Positions 33,264-41,964 of a stretch of 48,765 nt of DNA are shown piece after piece. Source of the DNA: Nocardioides astragali. Lineage in GTDB: Bacteria > Actinomycetota > Actinomycetes > Propionibacteriales > Nocardioidaceae. Numbering within the stretch: position 1 is the stretch's first letter; the number at the start of each line of letters is the position of its first letter. The translations under genes and the position numbers were made by a program. Where the stretch lies: assembly GCF_024436375.1 (NCBI RefSeq), contig NZ_JAFMZM010000009.1, positions 1-48,765 on the forward strand. The letters are read 5' to 3'. The notes under the pieces are model-generated. The model saw nothing but the letters and a program-made list of their open reading frames with translations. It made no database searches and was not told where the DNA came from.

Positions 33264-33986
33264 ATGACCATGACCAACGGCACCGCCGAGGCTGCCGCCC
33301 CACCCGTGGACGCTCCCACCGGACGCGGATGGGCCGTCGCCGGCCTGGTCTCCGGGATGGCAGGCCTCGTCAGCATCGTCGCCAGCAGCCTGGCCGACGG
33401 CGTCTACGACACCACGGTCGCGGGAGACGCCCCCGGCATCGTCGACAGGCTGGCCGACCAGGTCCCGCAGATCCTGGTCATGCACACCGCCGCGATGACC
33501 TCGGCGCTCCTGCTGCTGGTGTTCGCCCCTGGCCTGCGCAGGTTCATCGCGACGCGCGTCCCGCACGGCAGCCTGGTTCCCGACGTCGCCGCCGGCGGCC
33601 TGATGTTGGCGTCGGTCGCCCAGCTCATGGGGTCCGCGCTCACGACCGAGTTCGTCTCCGGGCTCAACGATCCCGAGCAGATGGTCCCGGAGACAGCGGT
33701 GTTCTTCGGACACTGGATCGGCACCGTGCCGTGGCTCTGGGCCGGTGCAGGAGCCTCCGCCCTCGCGCTCGGCCGCGCTGGTCGCCAGTTCGGCGTCGTA
33801 CCAGCGTGGTTGGCGTGGACGAGCCTCGTGCTGGGCGCCCTGACCACGCTGTTGAGCATCAGCCCCCTGCAGTACCTCGCCGGCATGACCGGCCCCTTGT
33901 GGCTCACCCTGGCCGCCATCGGTCTCCTCCGGACGGCGGCCCTGACCGGGGATCCCGCACCAGGAGCGACGGGGGCACGGCGATGA
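33264..33986 (+). CDS. Six-helix membrane protein
   Basis: This is a 240-residue integral membrane protein with about six hydrophobic segments, the first at WAVAGLVSGMAGLVSIVAS and the last at GPLWLTLAAIGLL. No signal peptide, catalytic motif or known transporter signature is visible. It starts 45 bases after the hemerythrin gene with AAGGAG 8 bases before its ATG and overlaps the next membrane-protein gene by 4 bases. It may be a quinol- or haem-linked partner of the hemerythrin, but nothing in the sequence shows this. Confidence 0.72.
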   Translation: MTMTNGTAEAAAPPVDAPTGRGWAVAGLVSGMAGLVSIVASSLADGVYDTTVAGDAPGIVDRLADQVPQILVMHTAAMTSALLLLVFAPGLRRFIATRVPHGSLVPDVAAGGLMLASVAQLMGSALTTEFVSGLNDPEQMVPETAVFFGHWIGTVPWLWAGAGASALALGRAGRQFGVVPAWLAWTSLVLGALTTLLSISPLQYLAGMTGPLWLTLAAIGLLRTAALTGDPAPGATGARR

Positions 33987-34717
33987 CGACCGTCGACCGC
34001 GTGACCACCGCGGGGGCGGCCGAGGACCACGCCGTGACCAGGCTCAGCGCCCGCTTCGGCATCGCCTTCGCGGCGGGCCAGCTCACCGTGATGATCCTGA
34101 TGGCGGTCTTCGTCCTGCCGAACGTCGGCTCCCCGGGCGATCCCGCCCTCGAGCGCGGCCACGACATCCTGGACGCCGAGACGGCCTACCGACTGAGCAA
34201 CTACGCGTTCATGATCGCGGGAACGTCGCTGCTCGGGTTCCTCGGCGCCGTCCATGTCCGCCTCCGGCGTGTCGACGCCAGCGGGGTCCTCTCCACCGTC
34301 GCGGTCGCCGCAGGCACCATGCTCGCCCTGGCCTGGCCGTTCGCCGGCGTCCTGCACGACGTCGCCCTGGACACCGCGGCCGGTGGCACCGACGTACGCA
34401 TTCTGGCCGGCTGGGACTCGATCGCGCCGTACTCGCTGGCCTTCTCGACGCTTCCGCGCGTGTTCTTCATCGGAGCCGTAGTGCTCGGCCTGCGCATGGC
34501 GGGGACGTCGCGGTGGCTGCCGAGGGTCGGCCTCGTGCTTCTGCCACTCAGCGTGCTCGGCAGCGCGACCCTCGTCACGGGTGCGCTGTTCCCCGTGCTC
34601 GCGGTGAGCACCCTCGGGTTCGAGCTGTGGGTCGGCGCGCTGGCCTGGCACTGGCTGCGCTCCGCGCCCGACCTCGTCGCGTCCGTCCCGACGCTCACCG
34701 CACGGCCACCGGATTGA
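33983..34717 (+). CDS. Six-helix membrane protein (DUF4386-like)
   Basis: This is a 244-residue membrane protein with about six segments, starting at FGIAFAAGQLTVMILMAVFVL and ending at FELWVGALAWHWLRSA. Its size and topology resemble the previous protein, but the two do not align well by eye, so they may be distant paralogues. The ATGA overlap implies coupled translation. The last 23 bases overlap the convergent cyclase-family gene. Confidence 0.72.
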   Translation: MTTVDRVTTAGAAEDHAVTRLSARFGIAFAAGQLTVMILMAVFVLPNVGSPGDPALERGHDILDAETAYRLSNYAFMIAGTSLLGFLGAVHVRLRRVDASGVLSTVAVAAGTMLALAWPFAGVLHDVALDTAAGGTDVRILAGWDSIAPYSLAFSTLPRVFFIGAVVLGLRMAGTSRWLPRVGLVLLPLSVLGSATLVTGALFPVLAVSTLGFELWVGALAWHWLRSAPDLVASVPTLTARPPD

Positions 34718-35672
34718 CGGGCGCACCCACCGCCCCTGTGATCCTGAGGGGTGATGCGGTGAGGAAGAAGTCGTAGTGGCCGTCGGCGGCGCACGCATCG
34801 GCGAGGGCATCGAGGTCCCACATCTCCCCGATGAAGAGCCCGATGTGCGGGATGGCGATCTGGTGGAGCGGCTGGAAGGCGTGGTCGAACTCGTTCGGAC
34901 GGACCTCGAATCCCCAGGTGTCGGTGGCGATCGCCGCGATCTCGGTCGCCTGCAGCCACTCGGCGGTCGTGAAGGACATTCCGGGCGCAGGTCCTCCTGC
35001 GTAGTCGCCCCATCCCTCACGACGCGCGCGGGTGAGCTGTCCGGTCCGGACGAGGACGATGTCGCCGCGCCCGACGGCCGTGGTGGGGCCCTGCGCCGCG
35101 ATCGTGGCCTCGAGGTGCTCCTCGGTTATCGCGAAGCCGTCGGGAAGCTCGCCGTCCTCCCCCAGCGCGCGGCCGACGTCCAGCAGGACCCCCCGGCCGG
35201 CGACGAGGTCGGCCACCGTCTCGATGCCGGTGACCCGGTCGCCGAGGCTGGTGACGACCTGCTCGGCCGGCCTGCCGTTCCACGCCCGCCCGTGGTCGAA
35301 GATGTGGCCCAGCCCGTCCCACTGCGTGGAGCACTGCAGCGGCATCGCGATGACGTCGTCGGCGCCCCCGATGCCGTGCGGGAAGCCCTGGACGCCCGCA
35401 GCCGCATCGACCCCGGTGTCGAGCATCGTGTGCACCGGGTTCGTCCGTCGCCGCCAGCCCTTCTGCGGACCGTCCATGTCGAAGGACTGGGACAGCGAGT
35501 ACGAGCGCCCGGTCCGCACCAGGCCGGCGGCATCGCGCCGCTTGGTGTCGGTGAGGAAGTTCATCGTGCCGAGGACGTCGTCGTCGCCCCAGCGCCCCCA
35601 GTTCGAGACCCGGGCGGCCGTCGCGGCGATCGCGCCCTCGGGATCGGACCGGTCCAGCTGGTCCGGCCTCAC
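34695..35672 (-). CDS. Cyclase-family (kynurenine-formamidase-like) metal hydrolase
   Basis: This is a 325-residue member of the PF04199 'cyclase' family, in the longer branch of about 320 residues. The metal-binding block is a variant, QCSTQWDGLGHIFDHG, in place of HxGTHxDxPxH, followed by GRGVLLDV, VGRGDIVLVRTG and a C-terminal HQIAIPHIGLFIGEMWDLD. Relatives hydrolyse amides (isatin, formylkynurenine) or enol-lactones. The GTG at 35672 overlaps the upstream hydrolase stop (GTGA). It is the last gene of the meta-cleavage cluster; a hydrolytic step on a ring-opened product is plausible. Confidence 0.78.
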   Translation of the reverse strand: MRPDQLDRSDPEGAIAATAARVSNWGRWGDDDVLGTMNFLTDTKRRDAAGLVRTGRSYSLSQSFDMDGPQKGWRRRTNPVHTMLDTGVDAAAGVQGFPHGIGGADDVIAMPLQCSTQWDGLGHIFDHGRAWNGRPAEQVVTSLGDRVTGIETVADLVAGRGVLLDVGRALGEDGELPDGFAITEEHLEATIAAQGPTTAVGRGDIVLVRTGQLTRARREGWGDYAGGPAPGMSFTTAEWLQATEIAAIATDTWGFEVRPNEFDHAFQPLHQIAIPHIGLFIGEMWDLDALADACAADGHYDFFLTASPLRITGAVGAPVNPVAVR

Positions 35673-36850
35673 TGCGGCGTTGCTCCGTCGAGCTCGGCGA
35701 AGGTGTCGGAGACCCAGTCGGCGATGTGGTCGATCACGAGCGGCAGGTGGTCCAGCCCGATGTGCTCGGCGGCGCCCTCCTCGGCGGTGAAGACGCGCAG
35801 CTCCCGCTTCGGGCTGTTCACCGCCTGCTCGAAGGAGCGGTGCGCGAGCTCGACCGGGATCTGGCGGTCGTTCTCCCCGTGCACGATGAGGAACGGCACG
35901 GTGATCTGCTCGACCACCCCGTCGAGGTGGACGTCCTCGGCCCTGGCGATGAAGCGGCCGATGTCGTCCTCGCCCCAGACCCACAGGACGTGGTCCCAGT
36001 AGTGCGGCACGGGGTTCTCGCCCTCGCGGTTGAGCCGGCGCTTCTGCACCTCTCCCCAGTTGTGGTTGGCGCCCCACGCCACGCAGAGCGCCAGGCGCTT
36101 CTCGAACGCCGCCGCCCGCGGTGCGTAGTAGCCCCCCAGCGACCAGCCGGCGAGCCCGATCCGGTCGCGGCGTACGTCGGCGCGGTTCTCGAGCCAGTCG
36201 ACGCACGCCGCCGCCCATGCCTCGGTGTCCACGCGTGCGGTGAGCCCGCACAGCCGCAGCGCCTCCCCGCTCCCGGGGCAGTCGACCATCAGCGTCGAGA
36301 TCCCCCGCGCCGCCATCTCGTGGTGGAAGCCGGAGCCGACCATCATCTCCTTGGTCGAGTCCAGCCCGTTCCACAGGATCATCACCGGCGTCGGCGTGCC
36401 GTCGCTCGAGGCGTTGCAGAAGTACGCCGGCAGGCTCGCCTCGACCCCATCCTCGGTGTACGGCACCTCGACCTTCGTCGTGGTCGGGTCGATCAGGTCG
36501 AGGGACCGGACCAGGAGGTCGACGCTGCGCAGGTACTCGTCGTTGCGACTCGGGTCCTTGGCGCTCTGCATCCGCTCCGCCTGCGACACGTAGACCGACG
36601 CCCGGAAGTACTTCTGCCCGGCGGTGCGGAGGTGACCGGCCTTCTCCGCGTCGACGGCCTGCTCCTCGAGCTGGACGGCGACTCGTCGCCAGGCCGCCAT
36701 GAACTCGCCGGTCCCGACGTCGGAGCCCTGGCCGGCGAGCTCGCGGAGCGGTCGGCAGGCCCGGTCGACCTCGTCGATCGTCCCGCCGCTGTTGAGGGTC
36801 GCGACGACCCCCAGGTTCCAGACGTAGTTGCCCGGGAAGTACTCGAACAT
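35669..36850 (-). CDS. Alpha/beta-hydrolase, 2,6-dihydroxypseudooxynicotine-hydrolase-like
   Basis: This is a 393-residue alpha/beta hydrolase with an N-terminal helical domain of about 130 residues (FPGNYVWNLG, QKYFRASVYVSQAERMQ). Then come MILWNGLDSTKEM, the nucleophile motif AGWSLGGYYA (Ser237), an acid in VHGENDRQIP and a histidine in AAEHIGLDHLP. This layout is that of the DHPON hydrolase group, which cleaves a carbon-carbon bond in nicotine breakdown, and of related FrsA-like esterases. Next to an extradiol dioxygenase it may cleave the ring-fission product. The start at 36850 follows GAAGGA. Confidence 0.78.
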   Translation of the reverse strand: MFEYFPGNYVWNLGVVATLNSGGTIDEVDRACRPLRELAGQGSDVGTGEFMAAWRRVAVQLEEQAVDAEKAGHLRTAGQKYFRASVYVSQAERMQSAKDPSRNDEYLRSVDLLVRSLDLIDPTTTKVEVPYTEDGVEASLPAYFCNASSDGTPTPVMILWNGLDSTKEMMVGSGFHHEMAARGISTLMVDCPGSGEALRLCGLTARVDTEAWAAACVDWLENRADVRRDRIGLAGWSLGGYYAPRAAAFEKRLALCVAWGANHNWGEVQKRRLNREGENPVPHYWDHVLWVWGEDDIGRFIARAEDVHLDGVVEQITVPFLIVHGENDRQIPVELAHRSFEQAVNSPKRELRVFTAEEGAAEHIGLDHLPLVIDHIADWVSDTFAELDGATPQ

Positions 36851-36875
36851 CGTGATCCTTCTGTCGTGTGCCTGG

Positions 36876-37625
36876 TCAGGCGGCCGGGGTCGGGGGGCGG
36901 TAGTGCGGACGGAGCGCATCGGAGACGGTCTTCGCTCCCCCGTGCGAGGCGGCGCCACCGTCGACGGGCAGGTCGACGCCGGTGACGAAGGAGGCCGCGT
37001 CGCTCAGCAGGAAGCACACGACCGCGGCGACCTCCTCGGGTCGTCCGGTCCGCGCCAGCGGGGTGCCGGTGATCGCGGCCTCACGGAAGTCGGCCGTGGC
37101 GTCTGCGGTCATCGAGGTCTCGACGAACCCCGGGTGCACGGCGTTGACCCGGATGCCCTGCGACCCGAGCTCGAGGGCGGCCGCCCGCGTCAGTCCGCGC
37201 AGCGACCACTTGCTGGCCGTGTAGGCCACGGGGTAGTGCCCCTGGAGCGCGGCGAGCGAGCCGATGTTGACGATCGACGCGCCGCTCGGCATCAGCGGTG
37301 CGAGTGCCTGGATGCCCAGCAGCGGTCCGAGCACGTTGACCGCCTGGATGTCGGTGAACGCGTCGGGGGTGACGTCTCCGAGGCGGGCGCGCCACGTCGT
37401 GCCCGCGCAGCTGACGAGGCCGTGCACCCCCTCGTCGGCGAGGTCGTGCGCAAGCGCGGCCCACTGGGCTGGGTCGCGTACGTCGAGGGTCCGCACGTCG
37501 GCGGCCGACGTGCGGTCCGTCGCCACGACCCGGGCGCCCTCGGCCCGCGCGGCGGCGGCCACCGCGGCTCCGATCCCGGAAGCGGCTCCGGTCACCACAA
37601 CCGTCCGTCCCGTCAGGGCTCTCAT
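36876..37625 (-). CDS. Short-chain dehydrogenase/reductase
   Basis: This is a 249-residue classical SDR: VVVTGAASGIGAA, NNAG replaced by SCAGTT, catalytic Ser in VNIGSLAALQG and YTASK, then HPGFVETSM. An aspartate after the second strand (VVATDR) suggests NAD. It sits between an FAH-family hydrolase (ATGA overlap) and the alpha/beta hydrolase, on the same transcript. The substrate is unknown. Confidence 0.85.
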   Translation of the reverse strand: MRALTGRTVVVTGAASGIGAAVAAAARAEGARVVATDRTSAADVRTLDVRDPAQWAALAHDLADEGVHGLVSCAGTTWRARLGDVTPDAFTDIQAVNVLGPLLGIQALAPLMPSGASIVNIGSLAALQGHYPVAYTASKWSLRGLTRAAALELGSQGIRVNAVHPGFVETSMTADATADFREAAITGTPLARTGRPEEVAAVVCFLLSDAASFVTGVDLPVDGGAASHGGAKTVSDALRPHYRPPTPAA

Positions 37626-38605
37626 CGCAGGACCTGCCGGGCGGCAGCGGGATCACGGCGTCGAACGGTCGCGACCGGCGGCGCGGGGTCCGCGACGGCG
37701 ACCCGGTTGCTGACGGAGCCGATGCCCTCGACCGTGAGGGTCACCAGGTCTCCCGGCTGGAGCGGCGGGGGGTCCTGCGACCCGTCGCGGCCCCAGAGCT
37801 CGGCGAGGCAGCCGCCGTTGCCGACGGTGCCCGAGCCGAGCACGTCGCCGCACTCGACCCGACTGTCCCTGGACGCGTACGCGATCATCGCCTCGAACGT
37901 CCACCCCGCGTTGGCGAGCAGGTCGCGGCCGATCTCCACGCCATTGACCTCGGCGGTGCACCACAGGTCGAGGAAGCCGTCGGTGTCCTTGCGCTGGTCG
38001 AGCTCGTCGGCGGTCACGATCCACGGGCCGAGGGTGGTGGCGAAGTCCTTGCCCTTCGCCGGGCCCAGCCGGACCTGCATCTCGCGCGACTGCAGGTCCC
38101 GCGCGGACCAGTCGTTCATGATCGTGTAGCCGAAGACGTGGTCGCGGGCCTCCTCGACGCCCATCGAGGTGCCGGGAGCGCCGACGACGACCGCGACCTC
38201 CAGCTCGAAGTCACGTGCGCGGCACGCGGACGGAAAGGGGACGTCCTCGTCCGGGCCGAGGATCGTGTGCGGGTTGGTGAAGTAGAACGTCGGCGCGTCG
38301 TACCAGGCGTCCGGGACGCCGGCGCTGCCGTCCACGCTGCGGCGCACGCCGTCGACGTGCTCCTCGAAGGCGACGAAGTCGCGCACCGACGCCGGCTCCA
38401 GCGGAGCGAGCAGACGGACCGACGAGAGCGGTCGTGCCGGCTCCCGCCCGCGCGCCACCTCGGCAAGTCGGACGGCGGCATCGATCCCTGCCGCGACCAC
38501 GTCGCGCATGGTGAGGTCCTCGGGGAACGCGAGCAGCGTCTCGTCCTCGACCACGCCAACGCGGGGCGCCAGCAGGTCCGGTGCGGTGAACGTGGCGAGT
38601 CTCAT
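37622..38605 (-). CDS. Fumarylacetoacetate-hydrolase family protein
   Basis: This is a 327-residue FAH-fold protein. An N-terminal domain (MRLATFTAPD) precedes the catalytic part, with RDFVAFEEHV, WYDAPTFYFTNPHTI, metal ligands expected in DFELEVAVVVG, then GYTIMNDWSARDLQ and GPAKGKDFATTLGPWIVT. Members hydrolyse C-C bonds of 1,3-diketo acids (fumarylacetoacetate, maleylpyruvate products) or hydrate dienoates. In this cluster it would process the meta-ring-cleavage product. It begins 7 bases after the dioxygenase gene. Confidence 0.87.
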   Translation of the reverse strand: MRLATFTAPDLLAPRVGVVEDETLLAFPEDLTMRDVVAAGIDAAVRLAEVARGREPARPLSSVRLLAPLEPASVRDFVAFEEHVDGVRRSVDGSAGVPDAWYDAPTFYFTNPHTILGPDEDVPFPSACRARDFELEVAVVVGAPGTSMGVEEARDHVFGYTIMNDWSARDLQSREMQVRLGPAKGKDFATTLGPWIVTADELDQRKDTDGFLDLWCTAEVNGVEIGRDLLANAGWTFEAMIAYASRDSRVECGDVLGSGTVGNGGCLAELWGRDGSQDPPPLQPGDLVTLTVEGIGSVSNRVAVADPAPPVATVRRRDPAAARQVLR

Positions 38606-38612
38606 CCGTGGC

Positions 38613-39590
38613 TCACACCGGCGGCGCGACGAAGACGCCGCGGTCCGGGTCGTTGAACGACTGCTTGGCGACGAACTCGCTCATCGGGTTCGCGGTGCCC
38701 CACTGGTCGGTCACCTCGGGGTCGGAGAAGTCGTACAGGTGCGGGTGCCAGCTGTCCTCATCGAGCTCCTCGAGCTCGGTCGTGTACTCGATCGTGTTGC
38801 CGTGCGGGTCGAGGAAGTAGGTGAAGGTGTTCTTGCCCGCCAGGTGGCGACCGGGACCCCACACCTTCTCCACGCCGGCCCGCATCAGGCGTCCGCTGCC
38901 GCGCATGTACTCGTCGATGCCGCGCATCTCGAACGACGCGTGGTGCAGCGACACGTGCGGGCAACGGGCGATCGCGAGGCTGTGGTGCGCGGGGTTGGTG
39001 CGCATGAACCACATGACCTCGCCCATGTGGGGCGAGTGCAGGGTGTCGGACAGCGCGAAGCTGAGGTGCTTCTCGTAGAACGCGACCGTGGCCTCAGGGT
39101 TCGGCGAGTTGATGACGACGTGGGAGAGCTTGACGGGGATGGACTCCCCCTCCTCGATTCGGCGGTGCTGGCGCACCGCGACGTCGGAGGAGATCTCCAC
39201 CGTCCGGCCGTCGTTGTCGAAGAAGCGGAAGCCGTAGCCGCTTCCCGGGGTCTGCAGCTTGTCCGGCTCGGCGACCAGCTGCACGCCCGCCGTCGCGAGG
39301 CGCTGCGCCATCGCGTCCACGTCGTCGGTGGTGGCGGCGCCGAAGGAGATGAGGTCCAGCCGCTTCTCGTCGGCCTTGCGCAGCCGGACCGAGTACTGCT
39401 CGGGCGACCCCTCGGCCGCGAGGAAGGCGATGCCGTCGTCGGTGGTCTCGGGCGACAGGCCCCACATCTCGGTGTAGAAGCGCAGCTGCGTGTCGTAGTC
39501 GGGGACCGCGAGGTCGACGTGGCGCAGGTGGGTGATGAGCCTTTCGCCGCGGTCGTTGGTCGGCAGTGCGGACAGGTCGGAGGTGGTCAT
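38613..39590 (-). CDS. Type I extradiol (catechol 2,3-dioxygenase-like) ring-cleavage dioxygenase
   Basis: This is a 325-residue two-module vicinal-oxygen-chelate protein. The first module starts LITHLRHVDLAVPDYD. The second carries the Fe(II) ligands: His in KLSHVVINSP, His in CPHVSLHHASFEM and Glu in NTIEYTTELEE. A long C-terminal tail (WHPHLYDFSDPE...) is unusual for classic XylE. It should open a catecholic ring next to the hydroxyls. The start at 39590 has AGGAGCACCTC before it. The preceding FAD monooxygenase likely makes its substrate. Confidence 0.85.
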   Translation of the reverse strand: MTTSDLSALPTNDRGERLITHLRHVDLAVPDYDTQLRFYTEMWGLSPETTDDGIAFLAAEGSPEQYSVRLRKADEKRLDLISFGAATTDDVDAMAQRLATAGVQLVAEPDKLQTPGSGYGFRFFDNDGRTVEISSDVAVRQHRRIEEGESIPVKLSHVVINSPNPEATVAFYEKHLSFALSDTLHSPHMGEVMWFMRTNPAHHSLAIARCPHVSLHHASFEMRGIDEYMRGSGRLMRAGVEKVWGPGRHLAGKNTFTYFLDPHGNTIEYTTELEELDEDSWHPHLYDFSDPEVTDQWGTANPMSEFVAKQSFNDPDRGVFVAPPV

Positions 39591-39619
39591 GAGGTGCTCC
39601 TGGGTCGTGGATCGGTCGG

Positions 39620-40750
39620 TCAGGCGGGTTCGGTGAGGAGGTGAGCGATCCGGGCCATCAGGCGGGGTACGTCGCCCTGCTCGTGGTCGAGCAGCCACTG
39701 GCCGAGCTGGACCGAGGCGTCCACGACCTCTCTGGCACGGGTCAGGCGCCGGTCGGTGAACGTGGTCCAGAGCTCGTCGCTGACCGTGTCGCGGGCGAGC
39801 AGGAGCTCGGCGAGCACGGCGGCGTCCTCGAGCGCCTGCGCGGCACCCTGGGCGAGGGTCGGCGGGCACGTGTGGGCGGCGTCGCCGATCAGCACGACGC
39901 GGCCGCGGTGCCACGGGGCGTCGAGGAGGTGGGTCTCGAACCAGGTGTAGTTCACCCGCGTCGGGTCGGTCATCGAGGCGCGGATGTCGTCCCACGGTCC
40001 GTGGTAGGCCGCCGCCAGGCCGCGCATCACGTCCAGGGACTCCTGCGGGGAGAGCCGGCTGCGGTCCTGCGCGTCCTCGACGAGGTAGGCGTACAGCGAG
40101 TCCTCGCCCGTGGGGCAGTACCCGGCGATGTAGCAGGGTCCGCCGTAGTAGAGGTCGGTGCGGGTCACCGAGGCGGGCCGCGGCGCGAACACCCGCCAGA
40201 TCCCCATGCCGGTGCTCCGGGTCTCGAGGTTGACGCCGAGCTGCCGCCGCGTCCAGGACCGGACACCGTCGGCGCCGACCACGAGGTCGTACCGCCCGGA
40301 GGATCCGTCGGCGAACGTCACGTCGACCCCGTCGTCGTCCTGGTCGAGCGCGGTGTAGGTCGTGCCGAACCGGACCTTGGCGCCGGCACTGGTCGCCCGG
40401 TCGACGAGGATCCCCGCCAGGTCCGGGCGGTACATGCCGACCGTCGCCGGCAGGTCGGCCCCGCCCGTACGGACGTCGGTGAGCTCGACGATCAGGGTTC
40501 CGTCCGGGTCGGGGGCGCGGAGGCCGAGGGTGTCGAAACCATAGCCTCGCTGGGCGACCTGGTCCCAGACACCGAGCTGACGCAGCACCCGCAGCGCGTT
40601 GCCCTGGAGCGTGATCCCGGAGCCGAGCGCGCTGACGTCGGGCTTGAGGTCGATCAGGTCCACGGAGACGCCGGCGTCGGCAAGGAGGATGGCGGTGGCG
40701 CAGCCGGCGGCGCCGGCGCCGACGACGAGCACGGATCGAACTGCGGGCAC
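39620..40750 (-). CDS. FAD-dependent aromatic monooxygenase
   Basis: This is a 376-residue single-component flavoprotein monooxygenase. It has GAGAAGCATA near the N-terminus, the DG motif DLVVGADGVRSWTR and the second FAD motif VVLIGDAAHTCPPTLAQGA. It is of the salicylate/6-hydroxynicotinate-hydroxylase type, distinct from PobA at the other end of the window. It would ortho-hydroxylate a phenol or pyridine to give the dioxygenase substrate. The GTG start at 40750 has GGGAG 6 bases upstream. It is the first gene of the minus-strand cluster, divergent from the LysR regulator. Confidence 0.85.
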   Translation of the reverse strand: MPAVRSVLVVGAGAAGCATAILLADAGVSVDLIDLKPDVSALGSGITLQGNALRVLRQLGVWDQVAQRGYGFDTLGLRAPDPDGTLIVELTDVRTGGADLPATVGMYRPDLAGILVDRATSAGAKVRFGTTYTALDQDDDGVDVTFADGSSGRYDLVVGADGVRSWTRRQLGVNLETRSTGMGIWRVFAPRPASVTRTDLYYGGPCYIAGYCPTGEDSLYAYLVEDAQDRSRLSPQESLDVMRGLAAAYHGPWDDIRASMTDPTRVNYTWFETHLLDAPWHRGRVVLIGDAAHTCPPTLAQGAAQALEDAAVLAELLLARDTVSDELWTTFTDRRLTRAREVVDASVQLGQWLLDHEQGDVPRLMARIAHLLTEPA

Positions 40751-40871
40751 GAGAGCTCCCGGGGAGTGGCGGGCGGACCGTCAGGTGACGAGGTGTCGGG
40801 ACGGATGTGACGTCCACCACTGTGGGAGCCACGCCACCATCAGGGAAGAGCAGATCGATGATCGCCCCCAT

Positions 40872-40886
40872 CCATGTGGTTTATGG
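40872..40886. promoter_or_regulatory. Candidate LysR box between monooxygenase and lysR genes
   Basis: CCAT at 40872 and ATGG at 40883 form an interrupted palindrome with a T-N11-A-like pattern, 8 bases before the chosen lysR GTG. A second small repeat, TCCAC-CACT-GTGG, lies at 40813-40825. Position between divergent genes suits LysR autoregulation and activation of the monooxygenase operon; the match itself is weak. Confidence 0.35.
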
Positions 40887-40893
40887 TCACGGG

Positions 40894-41832
40894 GTGACCG
40901 GGCCGACGCTCCGCAACCTCGACCTCAACCTGCTTCCGACGCTTGACGCGCTCCTGCGCGAGCGCAACGTCACCCGCGCCGCCGAGCGCCTCGGACTCAG
41001 CCAGCCGGCGGTGTCGGCAGCCCTCGGGCGGCTGCGCCGGCACTTCGGCGACGAGCTGTTGCACCGGACCGGCAACCAGTACGAGCTCACCCCGCTGGCC
41101 CAGCAGCTCCGGGCACCGATCGAGCTGGCGCTGGCCGGGGTCCACCGGGTGTTCGACGCCTCGCCGCTGTTCGAGCCCGCCACGTCGGAGCGGACGTTCC
41201 GCTTGATGATGTCGGACTACGCCACCGCGGTCCTCGGCGAACGACTGGTGCGGCGGCTGGCCGACGTCGCGCCCCACGTGAGACTGGTGCTGCGCCAGAC
41301 CGATCCCGAGTTCGTGGACAACGCGGCCGAGAACCTGCGCTCGGTGGACGGGGTGGTGCTCCCCCACGGCTTCCTGACCGACATCCCGTTCACCGACCTG
41401 TTCGAGGACACCTGGGTCTGCGTCGTCAGCCCGGACAACGACCGGGTCGGCGAGGAGCTGACGATGGAGGACCTCGCAGGACTTCCCTGGGTGGTGATGT
41501 GGGACCTGCCGACCGCGTTCGCGCCCGCCGCCCGGCAGCTCAGCATGCTCGGCGTCGAGCCGCGGGTCGAGATCACGGCAGACAGCTTCCTCGCCCTGCC
41601 GTTCCTCGTGGCCGGCACCCAGCGGATCGCCGTGCTCCAGGCCCGGCTGGCGCACCGCCTCGCCGCCACGGCCGGAGTCCGGCTGCTGCCCTGCCCGTGG
41701 GACGTCGTACCGGTCAAGGAAGGGTTCTGGTGGCACCCCTCCCACCGCCGCGACCCGGCCCACGAGTGGCTCCGAGGCACCCTCCAGGAGCTCGGGCGCG
41801 AGCTCGCCGAGGAGCCGGAGCAGGCGCTCTGA
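40894..41832 (+). CDS. LysR-family transcriptional regulator
   Basis: This is a 312-residue regulator of the NodD-like branch: LRNLDLNLLPTLDALLRERNVTRAAERLGLSQPAVSAAL as winged helix (quoted from residues 5 on in spirit: LDLNLL, NVTRAAERL, SQPAVSAALGRLRR), then a periplasmic-binding-like effector domain from ERTFRLMMSDYA. I chose GTG 40894 because homology starts six residues before LDLNLL. ATG 40858 has a better GGGAAGAG site but would add twelve residues across the likely operator. It probably activates the divergent meta-cleavage genes and the MFS gene downstream. Confidence 0.83.
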   Translation: MTGPTLRNLDLNLLPTLDALLRERNVTRAAERLGLSQPAVSAALGRLRRHFGDELLHRTGNQYELTPLAQQLRAPIELALAGVHRVFDASPLFEPATSERTFRLMMSDYATAVLGERLVRRLADVAPHVRLVLRQTDPEFVDNAAENLRSVDGVVLPHGFLTDIPFTDLFEDTWVCVVSPDNDRVGEELTMEDLAGLPWVVMWDLPTAFAPAARQLSMLGVEPRVEITADSFLALPFLVAGTQRIAVLQARLAHRLAATAGVRLLPCPWDVVPVKEGFWWHPSHRRDPAHEWLRGTLQELGRELAEEPEQAL

Positions 41833-41840
41833 CCTGCGGC

Positions 41841-41857
41841 TATCGATGGCGTAGATA
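41841..41857. promoter_or_regulatory. Candidate LysR box upstream of the MFS gene
   Basis: TATCGATGGCGTAGATA is an interrupted palindrome with perfect TATC/GATA arms that also fits the NodD-type pattern ATC-N9-GAT. It begins 9 bases after the lysR stop and 124 bases before the MFS ATG. This suggests that the adjacent LysR protein controls the transporter separately. Confidence 0.5.
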
Positions 41858-41964
41858 CCACGGCCCAAATCGTCAACTTCCGTGAAGGCGCTCGCGCGCC
41901 CCACTCTGGCGCCGTGACGCCCGTCACCCTCCCCCGCACCCCCCCGACGAGCCCTGGAGCGGCC

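Noticed and set aside
40858..40893. ATG at 40858 as the lysR start
   Set aside because: It has a fair ribosome-binding site but adds twelve residues not expected in the NodD-like branch and spans the CCAT-N7-ATGG box. GTG 40894 fits the homology start better. The choice is not certain.
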